Origin: Nitrosomonas eutropha
Lineage (GTDB): Bacteria; Pseudomonadota; Gammaproteobacteria; Burkholderiales; Nitrosomonadaceae
Direction of reading: 5' to 3'
Assembly: GCF_003201195.1 (NCBI RefSeq)
Contig: NZ_QICQ01000011.1
Span: forward strand, 1 to 64,000
DNA length: 64,000 nt
Part shown: positions 8,637 through 17,033 of the stretch, piece by piece
Layout of the letters: each line of letters begins with the position of its first letter
Position numbering within the stretch: position 1 is the stretch's first letter
Made by a program: the position numbers and the translations under genes
The notes under the pieces: model-generated
The model's database searches: none
What the model saw: the letters and a program-made list of their open reading frames with translations, nothing else
What the model was told of the DNA's origin: nothing

Positions 8637-9845
8637 ATGACATCTACTATTCGTTCAGGTGTGCGATCCAGATCATTTTGGGTAAGGTTACATCGTTATG
8701 TCGGGCTGGTCATTGCCGTTTTTCTAATTGCGCTGGGATTGACTGGCAGTGTGATTGCTTTTGAGCGCGAACTAGATGCCTGGTTAAACCCAGAGTTGTT
8801 TCATGTGCCAGAGCGTGCTGTGCCAGTGTTGTCGCTGGATACACTGGCCAGACATGCGCAGCAGTTTGATCCTGAGGCTGAGATTATCACGATACGGATC
8901 AAGCGTGACCATGGAGAAAGTATCAGGGTTGACCTGAAAACGGAGCAGGGCACGATGCGGGAGCTGTTTTTGAATCCGTTTAGTGGTGAGGCACTGGGAG
9001 CGAGGGTGCGCGGCGCGTTTGTCATGGATCGAGCACATGTTATTCCCATGGTGTATAGGTTGCATACTAATCTTTACCTGCCGGGGCGCTGGGGTGTTTG
9101 GTTGCTGGGCGGCATTGCCCTTATCTGGATGGTGGATTGTCTCGTTGGTTTTTATCTGACACTCCCTCCGCCATTGAGATCAAAGGAAAAGAACAATTCT
9201 TGCAGAAACTGGTTGTCGCGCTGGAAACCATCGTGGAGCATCAAGAGACAGGCTGGTCAGGTCAGATTCAATTTTGATCTGCACCGAGCAAGTGGCCTGT
9301 GGTTGTGGCCTGTGCTCTTCATGATGGCAATGAGCGGCACGTATTTCAACCTGAATGCGGAGGTATTCAGGCCAATCGTAGGATTGTTCGGGGATTTGAC
9401 ACCTGATCCACGTAAAACGCTGCCCGGGACGTTGCAATCAGGTGTTGACCCAGTATTGGGTTTTTCAGATGCGGTATTGGTGGTGCATCAGTGGTTGCCG
9501 GCTGGAAATGATAATCTGGAATTGTCGTTTGTGAGGTATATGCCTGCCCTGAATGTATATCGCGTGGCTTTTGATCAGAAGGGGAGGGGAAGCGAAGTGT
9601 TTGCGATCAAAACGGAGCAGGTGTTCATTGACGGTAACGCCGGTACATTGACAGGGCGCCGAGGGTATGACAGTGGTACCAGAGCGGATCGTTTTCTTGC
9701 TTGGCAATTCCCAATACATAGTGGACAGATATTAGGTATATATGGACGTGTACTGATATGCATCACGGGAATATTGACCGCAATGCTAACCATGACGGGT
9801 GTTGTTATCTGGCGCAAGAAATGCAAGAGCAGGAGGATCAAGTAA
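8637..9845 (+). CDS. PepSY-domain membrane protein (PepSY-associated TM), iron-uptake partner
   Basis: 402-residue inner-membrane protein with four hydrophobic segments: RSFWVRLHRYVGLVIAV near the N-terminus, one near 150-165, one after the FDLHRASGLWLW motif, and one close to the C-terminus. Proteins of this PiuB/PepSY_TM family accompany TonB-dependent receptors and are thought to help reduce ferric siderophores in the periplasm. It starts 5 bases after the receptor stop, so it is probably co-translated. A related 414-residue copy is at 21751-22995 in the second cluster. Confidence 0.9.
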   Translation: MTSTIRSGVRSRSFWVRLHRYVGLVIAVFLIALGLTGSVIAFERELDAWLNPELFHVPERAVPVLSLDTLARHAQQFDPEAEIITIRIKRDHGESIRVDLKTEQGTMRELFLNPFSGEALGARVRGAFVMDRAHVIPMVYRLHTNLYLPGRWGVWLLGGIALIWMVDCLVGFYLTLPPPLRSKEKNNSCRNWLSRWKPSWSIKRQAGQVRFNFDLHRASGLWLWPVLFMMAMSGTYFNLNAEVFRPIVGLFGDLTPDPRKTLPGTLQSGVDPVLGFSDAVLVVHQWLPAGNDNLELSFVRYMPALNVYRVAFDQKGRGSEVFAIKTEQVFIDGNAGTLTGRRGYDSGTRADRFLAWQFPIHSGQILGIYGRVLICITGILTAMLTMTGVVIWRKKCKSRRIK

Positions 9846-9848
9846 ATG

Positions 9849-10043
9849 CTATACAACCCGGGTTTTTCTGTCTGCATTCTCGGTAATATGGTTGGCAAGT
9901 TTAGCCAGGGTTTTAGTCGGGCTAATACCGATACAGGTGGACAGGCCCGTCCATTGTAGGATTTTAGCGCGAGTTTCACGCGCCCTGCGAGTCACATCAG
10001 GGTCCCCTGCAACCCGATAAAGCACTCTTCTGGGGCTTGCCAT
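9849..10043 (-). pseudogene. umuC (DNA polymerase V catalytic subunit) fragment
   Basis: The reverse strand encodes about 64 residues including RVLYRVAGDPDVTRRARETR and GISPTKTLAKLANHI, a hallmark stretch of Y-family UmuC polymerases (the substrate-holding little-finger side of the palm). Only this piece of the roughly 420-residue protein is present. It has no catalytic acidic motifs and cannot be functional. It lies immediately after the PepSY gene and marks the junction between the first siderophore operon and the accessory region. Confidence 0.75.
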
Positions 10044-10428
10044 CCGTTAGAATAGCTGTATTCTCTTTCTTATCTCCTTGAGACGAATAACAGAAAGAAG
10101 TTGGGGGAAAATAAAATCGATGGATAACTTTTTTGATACGTTGGTAGGAGATGGATTCGCCTATCTGCTCAGAAGCGTTAATGAATCACACTTAAGAAAG
10201 CCGTGGCTTCCAACCTCGTGCTGATAGTGAACAACTCGTTGATATGTTTTTTTGTTGGACTGAGTGTTAAGTTATTTCACATTGGTTCGAAGTTTTGAGG
10301 CGCTCGCGCAGAATATAGTGATGAGGGCGGTGATCTTATCATGTATCTTCTTGGATTGGATTAAAAAGGTATAGAGTCGTAATACTCAAGAATCAAGGCA
10401 TTTGATCTGCTTCATCAGATAAGAACCC
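10044..10428. other. Intergenic stretch without a recognisable gene
   Basis: This 385-base AT-rich gap separates the umuC fragment from the decayed recombinase. A short open frame from the ATG at 10120 (34 residues, MDNFFDTLVGDGF...) has a purine-rich stretch in front but no likeness I recognise. I see no clear repeat, tRNA or terminator. It is probably another remnant of mobile DNA. Confidence 0.4.
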
Positions 10429-11407
10429 ATGGAACTTATTTACTCTACCGAGTATTTCTTGCTCAAGGGGCAGCCCTATCCTGGATTCCCCATTCTTCTG
10501 TATGACTTGATGGAAAGCTGCGTCCATGCGAATAGCTTCATGCGGCATTACCTCCTGCGCGGTGCAATTGGATCAAGGCACTCATGGTTAAGTACTGGAA
10601 GGGCCATGTATGATTACTTCAGCTTTCTCCAGGCTCATGAATTGAATTGGTGTGATGTTCAACGTGGAGAAGCACACAGCCTCGTTGCAGCATATCGGGA
10701 CTACTGTCTGGATACGATTGGGTTCGCGCGCAGTACGGTGAACCAACGCTTGCTATATGTTTGTGAATTCTACAAATACGCCTTCAATGAGGATTGGGTA
10801 GATGCTCTTCCATTTGATTATGAAGAGCGCAACATCAATCGAACTGGTTATTTTGCCCACGCCGATGCCTCTGGCGGAAAAATCATGGTGAGGGATGTCA
10901 GCCTAAAAGAGCACCATACTCTTCCGAAATTTCTGTCCAAAGACGAGATTAAGACATTAATTAGTGCTGCAAACAGGTCTGCGTCGAGAAGAAATCGCTA
11001 CATTCCCACTGGTGTATGTAATGGTGCCCAATCTCTCTGCGAACGGTGAGGCCAACATTCGCATTCGACTCGACCCCCGAGATGGACATGGAATCCGAAC
11101 GAAGGGATCCAAACCTCGTGACATTTACGTCAGCCGAAGGTTTATGAGAGACCTGAATCACTACGCTATCCACGCGCGTGTCGACATCTAGGTTCATCCC
11201 CACATGCTGCGTCATACCTACGCCACTCATACACTTTGCGCCATGCAGCGGTCCAACTCGGGTATTGACCCATTGGTGTTTGTTCAACGTCAGCTTGGGC
11301 ACTCTTCGATTCAGACGACCATGATTTATCTGCACTTGATCAACGAATGCGCGGAAGAAGCGATGTTGGCCTACAACGATGAACTCAACGACTGGATGGA
11401 TGATTGA
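10429..11407 (+). pseudogene. Tyrosine recombinase/integrase, broken by a frameshift and a deletion
   Basis: Three consecutive pieces of one phage-integrase-type recombinase are visible. The N-terminal SAM-like core-binding part runs from 10429 to about 10965. The first catalytic arginine piece (MLQTGLRREEIATFPL) runs in another frame from 10964 to the TAG at 11189-11191. The C-terminal catalytic piece follows in the third segment (HMLRHTYATHT and LGHSSIQTTMIYLH, with HxxR and the tyrosine). The part between the stop and HMLRH is shorter than in intact enzymes. The gene is therefore inactive. It sits directly beside the left end of the second metallophore cluster and suggests that a mobile element brought this region in. 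Confidence 0.82.
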
Positions 11408-11516
11408 TGGGGATAAAGAAAATCTTTGTTAAAGCGAATTTAACTATCCCAATGGTTGAACAGGTTCGTGACCATGTTGGTCAGAATGTGATTGTGCTAA
11501 GCTCGTCTGCCGCGAC
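11407..11516 (+). pseudogene. Truncated start of the gene downstream of the recombinase
   Basis: The recombinase stop (11405-11407) overlaps an ATG at 11407 that opens a reading frame MGIKKIFVKANLTIPMVEQV, clearly unlike the sequence after about 11510, where the frame becomes antisense to the MFS gene. One-base overlap of stop and start suggests this was the next gene of the same mobile element. I do not recognise the protein. It is cut off where the reverse-strand cluster ends, so this point is a probable recombination junction. Confidence 0.4.
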
Positions 11517-13013
11517 TCAAGATGTGCGGCAGGAAATCAGCGCCGCCGCCAGTACGATCAGCATCGACGTTGCGGAAATGAATTGCATGCTGGCGGTAAA
11601 TGCGTGCCGTGAGGCAGTAAGCAACTCGATCCTTGCAGGTTCCAGTAATTTGTCAGCGATGGCGACCGCCGCGCTCAGGGAACCATTTGCATATGTGAGA
11701 GCATCTTCGGGCACGCCCGATAATGATTCAGGAGAAAACTCCATGCGGTAGATCAGGCTAGCGAGGCTGCCCAACAGGGCGATGCCCAGCGCACCACTGA
11801 GTTCGGAGCCTGTCTCGGACAATGCTGCCGCAGCCCCCGCCCGCTCCGAAGGGGCTTGAGCGATGATTAGCTCGACGCTGAAGGTGAACAGCGGTGTCAG
11901 CCCCAGCGCCAGCATCACTGTCCCGGTAATAATTACTTCCTTGTCAGACGAACCACCTACTTGCGTCAACAGGGCAAATCCCAATGCCGACAACAACAGG
12001 CCACAGGTGGTGATGCGGCAGGGATGCCAATAGCGTGCGATGCGCGGTGCCGTGGCGGAGCCAATCATGAAGGCACCCCCCCAGGGCGCAAGCCAGCAGG
12101 CGGCCTTGAATGGCGAAAGATCGAGCACTAGTTGCAGATACTGGGTCAGAAGGATTGAGAGTCCGAACAACACAAAGAAGCCGAATGCGTAGCTGAGCAT
12201 GGCCGCGGAAAAGCCTGGCCTGCTGAACAGCTGCAGATCCACCATGGGATAGGCCAGTCGCGTCTGACGATGCAGAAATACTCCGGCCAGCGCCACACCA
12301 ACGAGCAGCGATAAAACAGGCCACCAACTCAGCCCTTGTCCTGCCCCCTCTTTTATACCGTACACAACAGCCAATACGGCGCCTAGCGATAACAGTACGC
12401 TACACAGGTCGACACGGCCCGGGGCCGGATCGCGATATTCAGGCAGCAGCCAGGGACCCAGTGCCAACAACAGCAACATTGCAGGTACGGAGATGAGAAA
12501 TATCGAGCTCCAATGAAAATGCGTAATCAGTATCCCGCCCAGCAAGGGGCCGACTACTGCTCCGGCCGAGAAGCTAGCCATCCAGATGCCGATAGCTGTC
12601 GTCCGTTCGTTCTTGTTGTGAAACATATTGCGAATCAGTGAGAGCGTGGACGGCGCCAACGTTGCGCCGGCCACTCCGAGCAAGGCGCGAAGAAGAATCA
12701 AGGTGCCGGCACTTTTGACCAGTGCAGCGAGGACCGAGACAATGCCAAAAGCCGCTGCACCAATCAATAACAGTCGCCGTCGCCCGATGCGGTCGCCGAT
12801 AGTACCCATGGTGATCAGGAAGCCGGCAACCATGAAGCCATAGATATCCACCATCCATAACATCTGTGCGTTAGTGGCGTTCAGCGCTGCATTGATGGTC
12901 GGTAGTGCCAAGGTCATGATCGTCAGATCCATGGAGTACAGCAGACATGGCAGGGCGATTACTGCTAAGCCGATCCATTCGCGCCGCGTGGCCTTGGCCG
13001 CTATGCTGATCAC
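11517..13013 (-). CDS. DHA2-family MFS exporter of the second cluster
   Basis: 498-residue transporter with about 14 membrane segments. It carries the family motif DIYGFMVAGFLITMGTIGDRIGRRR (loop 2-3, motif A-like) and LGVAGATLAPSTLSLIRNMF plus WMASFSAGAVVGPLLGG (motif C of drug:H+ antiporters). Relatives such as SmvA export toxic organic cations; here, as the last gene of a receptor/biosynthesis cluster, it probably exports the product. It lies 169 bases after the asparagine-synthetase homologue. The C-terminus is short (ALISCRTS) and ends exactly where the recombinase remnant begins, so a few residues may have been lost and replaced. Confidence 0.85.
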   Translation of the reverse strand: MISIAAKATRREWIGLAVIALPCLLYSMDLTIMTLALPTINAALNATNAQMLWMVDIYGFMVAGFLITMGTIGDRIGRRRLLLIGAAAFGIVSVLAALVKSAGTLILLRALLGVAGATLAPSTLSLIRNMFHNKNERTTAIGIWMASFSAGAVVGPLLGGILITHFHWSSIFLISVPAMLLLLALGPWLLPEYRDPAPGRVDLCSVLLSLGAVLAVVYGIKEGAGQGLSWWPVLSLLVGVALAGVFLHRQTRLAYPMVDLQLFSRPGFSAAMLSYAFGFFVLFGLSILLTQYLQLVLDLSPFKAACWLAPWGGAFMIGSATAPRIARYWHPCRITTCGLLLSALGFALLTQVGGSSDKEVIITGTVMLALGLTPLFTFSVELIIAQAPSERAGAAAALSETGSELSGALGIALLGSLASLIYRMEFSPESLSGVPEDALTYANGSLSAAVAIADKLLEPARIELLTASRHAFTASMQFISATSMLIVLAAALISCRTS

Positions 13014-13182
13014 GGAATAGCCAGCCTAGGCAGCCGTCTCTGGTAAAGTTGGATCGCCAGAGGTTCAGCCTCGACCTGCCGTCGGTGTCGTAATCCGCAT
13101 AGGGATAACGTAGACATCACTGACATCAGATCGAGCTGGTCTTTCTGGGTGCCTCCATTTATGCTGAATTGAGCGGTATTTA

Positions 13183-15003
13183 TCACTGGTATGCCGTCGG
13201 ATCTTTGGGACTTAGGTAAGACGAGTGGCGGCGTGCGATGACATCCATACCGTGCAAGCGGTAGAAGATGTCATAGCCGCGGCTCCCTCGCTCGCGCCAA
13301 GCCCGTCGGAGATAGGCCATGTCAAACAGACCAAGCTTATCAAGGCCGCTATCCGGCTCCAGCGAACTCTCCATACGCGCCTCAAACTCGGGCGATGCAT
13401 ATACCATCTGCGGCACTGGAAAGCCAATCTTCTTTCGGCTCGAGATTGCGCTAGGGAGCCAGGGTGCCATCGCCTGCTTGAAGATCCATTTTTCTGAATC
13501 CTCATAGTGCTTGAGCCTCGGTAGAAAGGAAAACGCGCTTTGAATGACCTGCTGGTCGGCTAGTGGGATTCTGACTTCAATACTGTGCGCCATGCTGGCC
13601 ATGTCTATCTGACGATATTCAGAGACTACGCACTCGCCGTGATAATCGAGCAGGCAAGTGAGCTGTTGGCTGTCCTGCGTATCATGCGCGTACAGATCGA
13701 GATAGGGCTGCACGGCGGAAATGAAGGCGGCGCGAGCATCGACCTCAAGCATCAGTTGCCCGAGGTCGATATCCCCCACCGCATTGAAATAATCGAAATA
13801 GGCACCCGCTACCAGCCTCGAGGGGGTGATTTTCAGCCTGTGTCCATGACTGTAACCATCGAATACCTCGTCCGGCCCGCTGCCACAAAACGCTACGCGA
13901 TAACCGTCGGCGGCGATTTGCTCGAGCAGCAGGAACAGACAGACCGCCTCGGGTGCACCATTCGGTTCGCAGCACAGCGACCACCAACGGTCCATGGCCT
14001 CGCAATAGATCTGGCTCGTCACCTCAATTTCCCGGTGCTCCGTGCCGAAGGCTTCGGCCACCAGCCGAGAGTAGCTGAACTCGTTATGCATGATGGCACC
14101 TGCCCTCAACCCAGATTCGGGAAAACCGATAGCATAGGTGTGCAGTTCCAAGCCCTGGCTCCTAGCTCGGGCTACCACGCTGGACGAATCAATGCCGCCG
14201 CTTAATAAATAGGCATACGGAACCTCCAGGTCGAAACAGCGTGTGCAGCCTGCAGCCACTGCGTCCCGAATACGTTCGGTGATTGCGGTGACATCCTGTT
14301 GCAATTCATCACCGATGACGATCTTGTGATAGCGCCGATGACGCGGGCGTTCACCCTGTTCGACGACCAGGCAACATCCAGCCTCAAGCTTCTTGATCTC
14401 GCGGATATGAGTATGGGGGCCAAATACGAACATGATGCCCGCGGCCTGGGCCAAACCTTCGCGGTCCCAGCTGAAGTTGAGATGAGGGATACGCAAAATG
14501 GTCTCAATATCCGAGGCAAAATACAGTTCGTCCCCGTCCCCAAGCGTGTAGTACAGTGGCTTTTGTCCCGTTGGATCCACAGCCAGCAGCGTTCGTCTGG
14601 CCGACCGATCGTGCAGACAGAAGGCAAACATGCCCTCGAGCATGCTTAGCATGTCCAGGCCATGACGTTGGTAGATGGCAAGCAGGCTCTCGGTATCCGA
14701 TTTGGTACGGAAGTGATAGTCCGGACACAAGCGCCGCAGATCGAGATGATTGTAGATTTCACCGTTGAAGGTCAGGGTCAGCATGCCGTCGGCACTCTGC
14801 ATTGGCATGTCTGCCTCAGAATTGTGTATATCGGCCACGCGCAGACGAGTATTGCCCAGTACGACCCGTTCATCCGCGACCACCGTACCTCGGCTGTCCG
14901 GCCCGCGCCGTTGCATGGCATCGGTTCGCACCATGTCCTCGACTACCCTAATGCGCAAGGCCGCCGGAGTCTCGCGCCCAACGAACCCAGCGATTCCGCT
15001 CAT
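13183..15003 (-). CDS. Asparagine-synthetase (AsnB) homologue with Cys-to-Ser change at the glutaminase nucleophile
   Basis: 606 residues from the ATG at 15003 (MSGIAGFVGRE). An upstream ATG at 15063 overlaps the preceding gene and breaks the conserved start, so I reject it. The class II glutaminase domain is recognisable (RRGPDSRG, NTRLRVAD, FNGEIYNH at about 80-86), followed by the ATP-binding synthetase domain with SGGIDSSS at 268-275, GSGPDEVFDGY and a C-terminal RKKIGFPVP. The obligatory cysteine after the initiator Met (MCGIAGF in normal AsnB) is serine, so glutamine hydrolysis is unlikely. Beta-lactam synthetases and other AsnB-like ligases also lack this Cys and use amines as nucleophiles. 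The start lies one base after the stop of the fusion gene, so translation is probably coupled. I infer an adenylating amide ligase of the cluster product. Confidence 0.88.
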   Translation of the reverse strand: MSGIAGFVGRETPAALRIRVVEDMVRTDAMQRRGPDSRGTVVADERVVLGNTRLRVADIHNSEADMPMQSADGMLTLTFNGEIYNHLDLRRLCPDYHFRTKSDTESLLAIYQRHGLDMLSMLEGMFAFCLHDRSARRTLLAVDPTGQKPLYYTLGDGDELYFASDIETILRIPHLNFSWDREGLAQAAGIMFVFGPHTHIREIKKLEAGCCLVVEQGERPRHRRYHKIVIGDELQQDVTAITERIRDAVAAGCTRCFDLEVPYAYLLSGGIDSSSVVARARSQGLELHTYAIGFPESGLRAGAIMHNEFSYSRLVAEAFGTEHREIEVTSQIYCEAMDRWWSLCCEPNGAPEAVCLFLLLEQIAADGYRVAFCGSGPDEVFDGYSHGHRLKITPSRLVAGAYFDYFNAVGDIDLGQLMLEVDARAAFISAVQPYLDLYAHDTQDSQQLTCLLDYHGECVVSEYRQIDMASMAHSIEVRIPLADQQVIQSAFSFLPRLKHYEDSEKWIFKQAMAPWLPSAISSRKKIGFPVPQMVYASPEFEARMESSLEPDSGLDKLGLFDMAYLRRAWRERGSRGYDIFYRLHGMDVIARRHSSYLSPKDPTAYQ

Positions 15004-15004
15004 C

Positions 15005-16948
15005 TCAAGCCCCCAGTGTCGCAGAGGTTGCAACGGTGGCGTGCTCTGCCTCGGGTGTCTCATAATCCTCGAACAGCGCGGGACGCATCTGCTCGATCCA
15101 ACTCAGATACAGTTCCACCCGATCACAGACGATGATTACAGCGCTCTTGCGCTCTGTCTGTTTGGCATCAATGGCTCGCAGGTAGCGCAGTGCAGCTAGA
15201 TAGGTGGCGCCACTGGAAGGGCCTGCCATCACTCCATAGTCACGGATTAGGGCGAGCATGCCATCAAGTGCCTCGCTCGCCGTGATGCCAACTAACTGGT
15301 CATACTTTTGTTCCTCAAAGGGGCCGACGTAGAACATCTCATCCATGTGACGGATGCCGGGAATGGCGCTGTCCTTGGTCGAAACGATACCGGACACTTT
15401 CAATTTCTCGTTCGCTTCCCGAAGGCGCCGGCCGATACCGATACTGGAACCCGCAGTGCCGACTGGTGCAAAAAAGTAGTCGACCGGCCCGAGATCCTCC
15501 AGGATCTCCTGCGCCGTGGTGGCGTAGTGGGTGCAGTCATTGTTGGGATTGCGGTATTGATCGGTATAGAGATAACGATCGCGCTGCTCGTATGCGCGCG
15601 CATCGACGTACAGCAAGGCTGCCATGGCATCGGTGGGGTCGACGTCTCCCGCCATCGGTGAAACCTTGGCGCCCTGTACTACCAGCATGCGGCGCATCTC
15701 CTGAATACGGATACGGTTGGTAATGGTCTCAAGGGCGCTGCCATAGATAGATGCCACTGCCTGAAGTGCACGCGCTGCATTGCCGCTCGATAGCTCCAAC
15801 AACTGCTTGTTACTGGACTGCAGAGTACCCAAGTGCGGGCGTAGCATTGCCCATGCCGTCCGATCCTTGATCGAGCCAAACGGGTTGAGGTGCTCGAGCT
15901 TGGCATACAAGTCGATATTCGTCAGGCTAGTCTTGGCTGGATTCAATTTCAAGATCGGCGTATTACCGATCAGATCGGTGATCGAATCGACCACCAGTCG
16001 TTTCCTGCTAGTGGCCATCTTGGCTGGCTCGTCATCGGCACGACGGATGGTCTCTGTCGATTCGGTAGCTTCCGATTGACTCAGCAGGCTGAATATCAGC
16101 GAGATCAGGGAGAGGCCTGGTCGTTTCTCTGTCTGATATCGGAACCTGAAACCATGTTCGCACACACGATTGGGATCAATCATGTCATTGATAATGAAAC
16201 CCAAGCTATTACGGGGCGCGCTGCGGAATATGAAGTACTGGATATTGGTGAACTTCCGCAGATGGCGTAACAAAGGTTGCTTGTTGGCGATCCAGTTCGA
16301 CACGAATACCAAGTCGCAATCACTGAAATCGTACTTACTGCCATCGACACAAATCACACGGACCAGATGGTCCAACCCCACCTTGGCAATCAACTCCGTG
16401 GCAAAGGCGGCGGATCTGGTGTGAGGATCCAACACCACGACCTGATAGCCGAGTCGCTGCGCCAACAGCATGGCCGGAAGCGGCAGCGCGCCACCGCCTA
16501 TGTAGCCGATGCGACAGCATTGAGTGGCAGCGGACGGATAAGTAGATTCAGTACAGGAGCGCAGCTGACCTTCACGTTCGAGCCAGGTCAGCTCGTCCTC
16601 CATCAGGCCCTGATAGATCTGTCCATGGTAGGCGCGATAGATCTTGCCGAAGGTCAGGTTAGATTCCCCTAATAAATTTTCTGCAATCCGACATTCTTCG
16701 AGAACACCGGCGTCGCAGGAGATAGGAAAGACGTCGCGGGCTAGAGCAAGAACGTCCGCATCAGCGGCGATCACGCTCGCGTCGCTAACCGACACGTCGG
16801 AGCTAGCGATGGAGTACAACTTGTAGCGGGCTTGATGAAACTGCGCATTCTCCGGGCCACAAGCACCGAATGCGAGTATGCGTTCTCCAGCTTCCAGGAT
16901 GTGCCGTTTCAGATCGACGATGCTGTCAGATAGATAAATGTTTTTCAT
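15005..16948 (-). CDS. Fusion protein: nicotianamine-synthase-like domain plus cysteine-synthase/SbnA-like PLP domain
   Basis: 647 residues, two domains. Residues 1 to about 285 resemble nicotianamine synthase: RIGYIGGGALPLPAMLLAQ (147-163) matches the SAM-binding IGGGPLPLTGILLS motif of archaeal NAS, followed by VVLDPHTRSA, CDLVFVSNWIA and FIFRSAPRNSLG in the right order. Residues about 316-647 are a cysteine-synthase-fold enzyme: IGNTPILKL, NPFGSIKDR with the PLP lysine K361, SSGNAARAL (388-396), GTAGSSIG (497-504) and GPSSGATYLA. NAS enzymes move a 3-amino-3-carboxypropyl group from SAM to an amine; SbnA-type enzymes join O-phosphoserine to glutamate. I know of no described protein with this fusion. 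The gene is followed after one base by the AsnB homologue. The combined activity suggests an amino-acid-chain metallophore scaffold. Confidence 0.85.
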   Translation of the reverse strand: MKNIYLSDSIVDLKRHILEAGERILAFGACGPENAQFHQARYKLYSIASSDVSVSDASVIAADADVLALARDVFPISCDAGVLEECRIAENLLGESNLTFGKIYRAYHGQIYQGLMEDELTWLEREGQLRSCTESTYPSAATQCCRIGYIGGGALPLPAMLLAQRLGYQVVVLDPHTRSAAFATELIAKVGLDHLVRVICVDGSKYDFSDCDLVFVSNWIANKQPLLRHLRKFTNIQYFIFRSAPRNSLGFIINDMIDPNRVCEHGFRFRYQTEKRPGLSLISLIFSLLSQSEATESTETIRRADDEPAKMATSRKRLVVDSITDLIGNTPILKLNPAKTSLTNIDLYAKLEHLNPFGSIKDRTAWAMLRPHLGTLQSSNKQLLELSSGNAARALQAVASIYGSALETITNRIRIQEMRRMLVVQGAKVSPMAGDVDPTDAMAALLYVDARAYEQRDRYLYTDQYRNPNNDCTHYATTAQEILEDLGPVDYFFAPVGTAGSSIGIGRRLREANEKLKVSGIVSTKDSAIPGIRHMDEMFYVGPFEEQKYDQLVGITASEALDGMLALIRDYGVMAGPSSGATYLAALRYLRAIDAKQTERKSAVIIVCDRVELYLSWIEQMRPALFEDYETPEAEHATVATSATLGA

Positions 16949-17033
16949 AGTCGGAAACTCTCTAATCTTGTTTAAGATGATGGGAGTGAAAATGGCACAA
17001 GAAGGTGGTCACTAAAGACCTCCGCAGTCTCTT

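Noticed and set aside
10120-10224. 34-codon open frame MDNFFDTLVGDGF...
   Set aside because: Purine-rich start region but no homologue I recognise, and it lies in a decayed region; not listed as a gene.
13585-14205. 206-codon forward open frame opposite the AsnB-like gene
   Set aside because: It is antisense to a clear AsnB-type coding region, has no family likeness or ribosome site, and G+C-rich genes often give such shadow frames.
15003-15063. Longer start for the AsnB-like protein at 15063
   Set aside because: It would overlap the fusion gene by about 20 codons and place residues before MSGIAGF, where the glutaminase domain must be N-terminal.
13183-16948. Ordinary asparagine and cysteine biosynthesis genes
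   Set aside because: The Cys-to-Ser change, the NAS-like fusion domain, the coupled genes and the receptor/exporter context all argue against primary metabolism.
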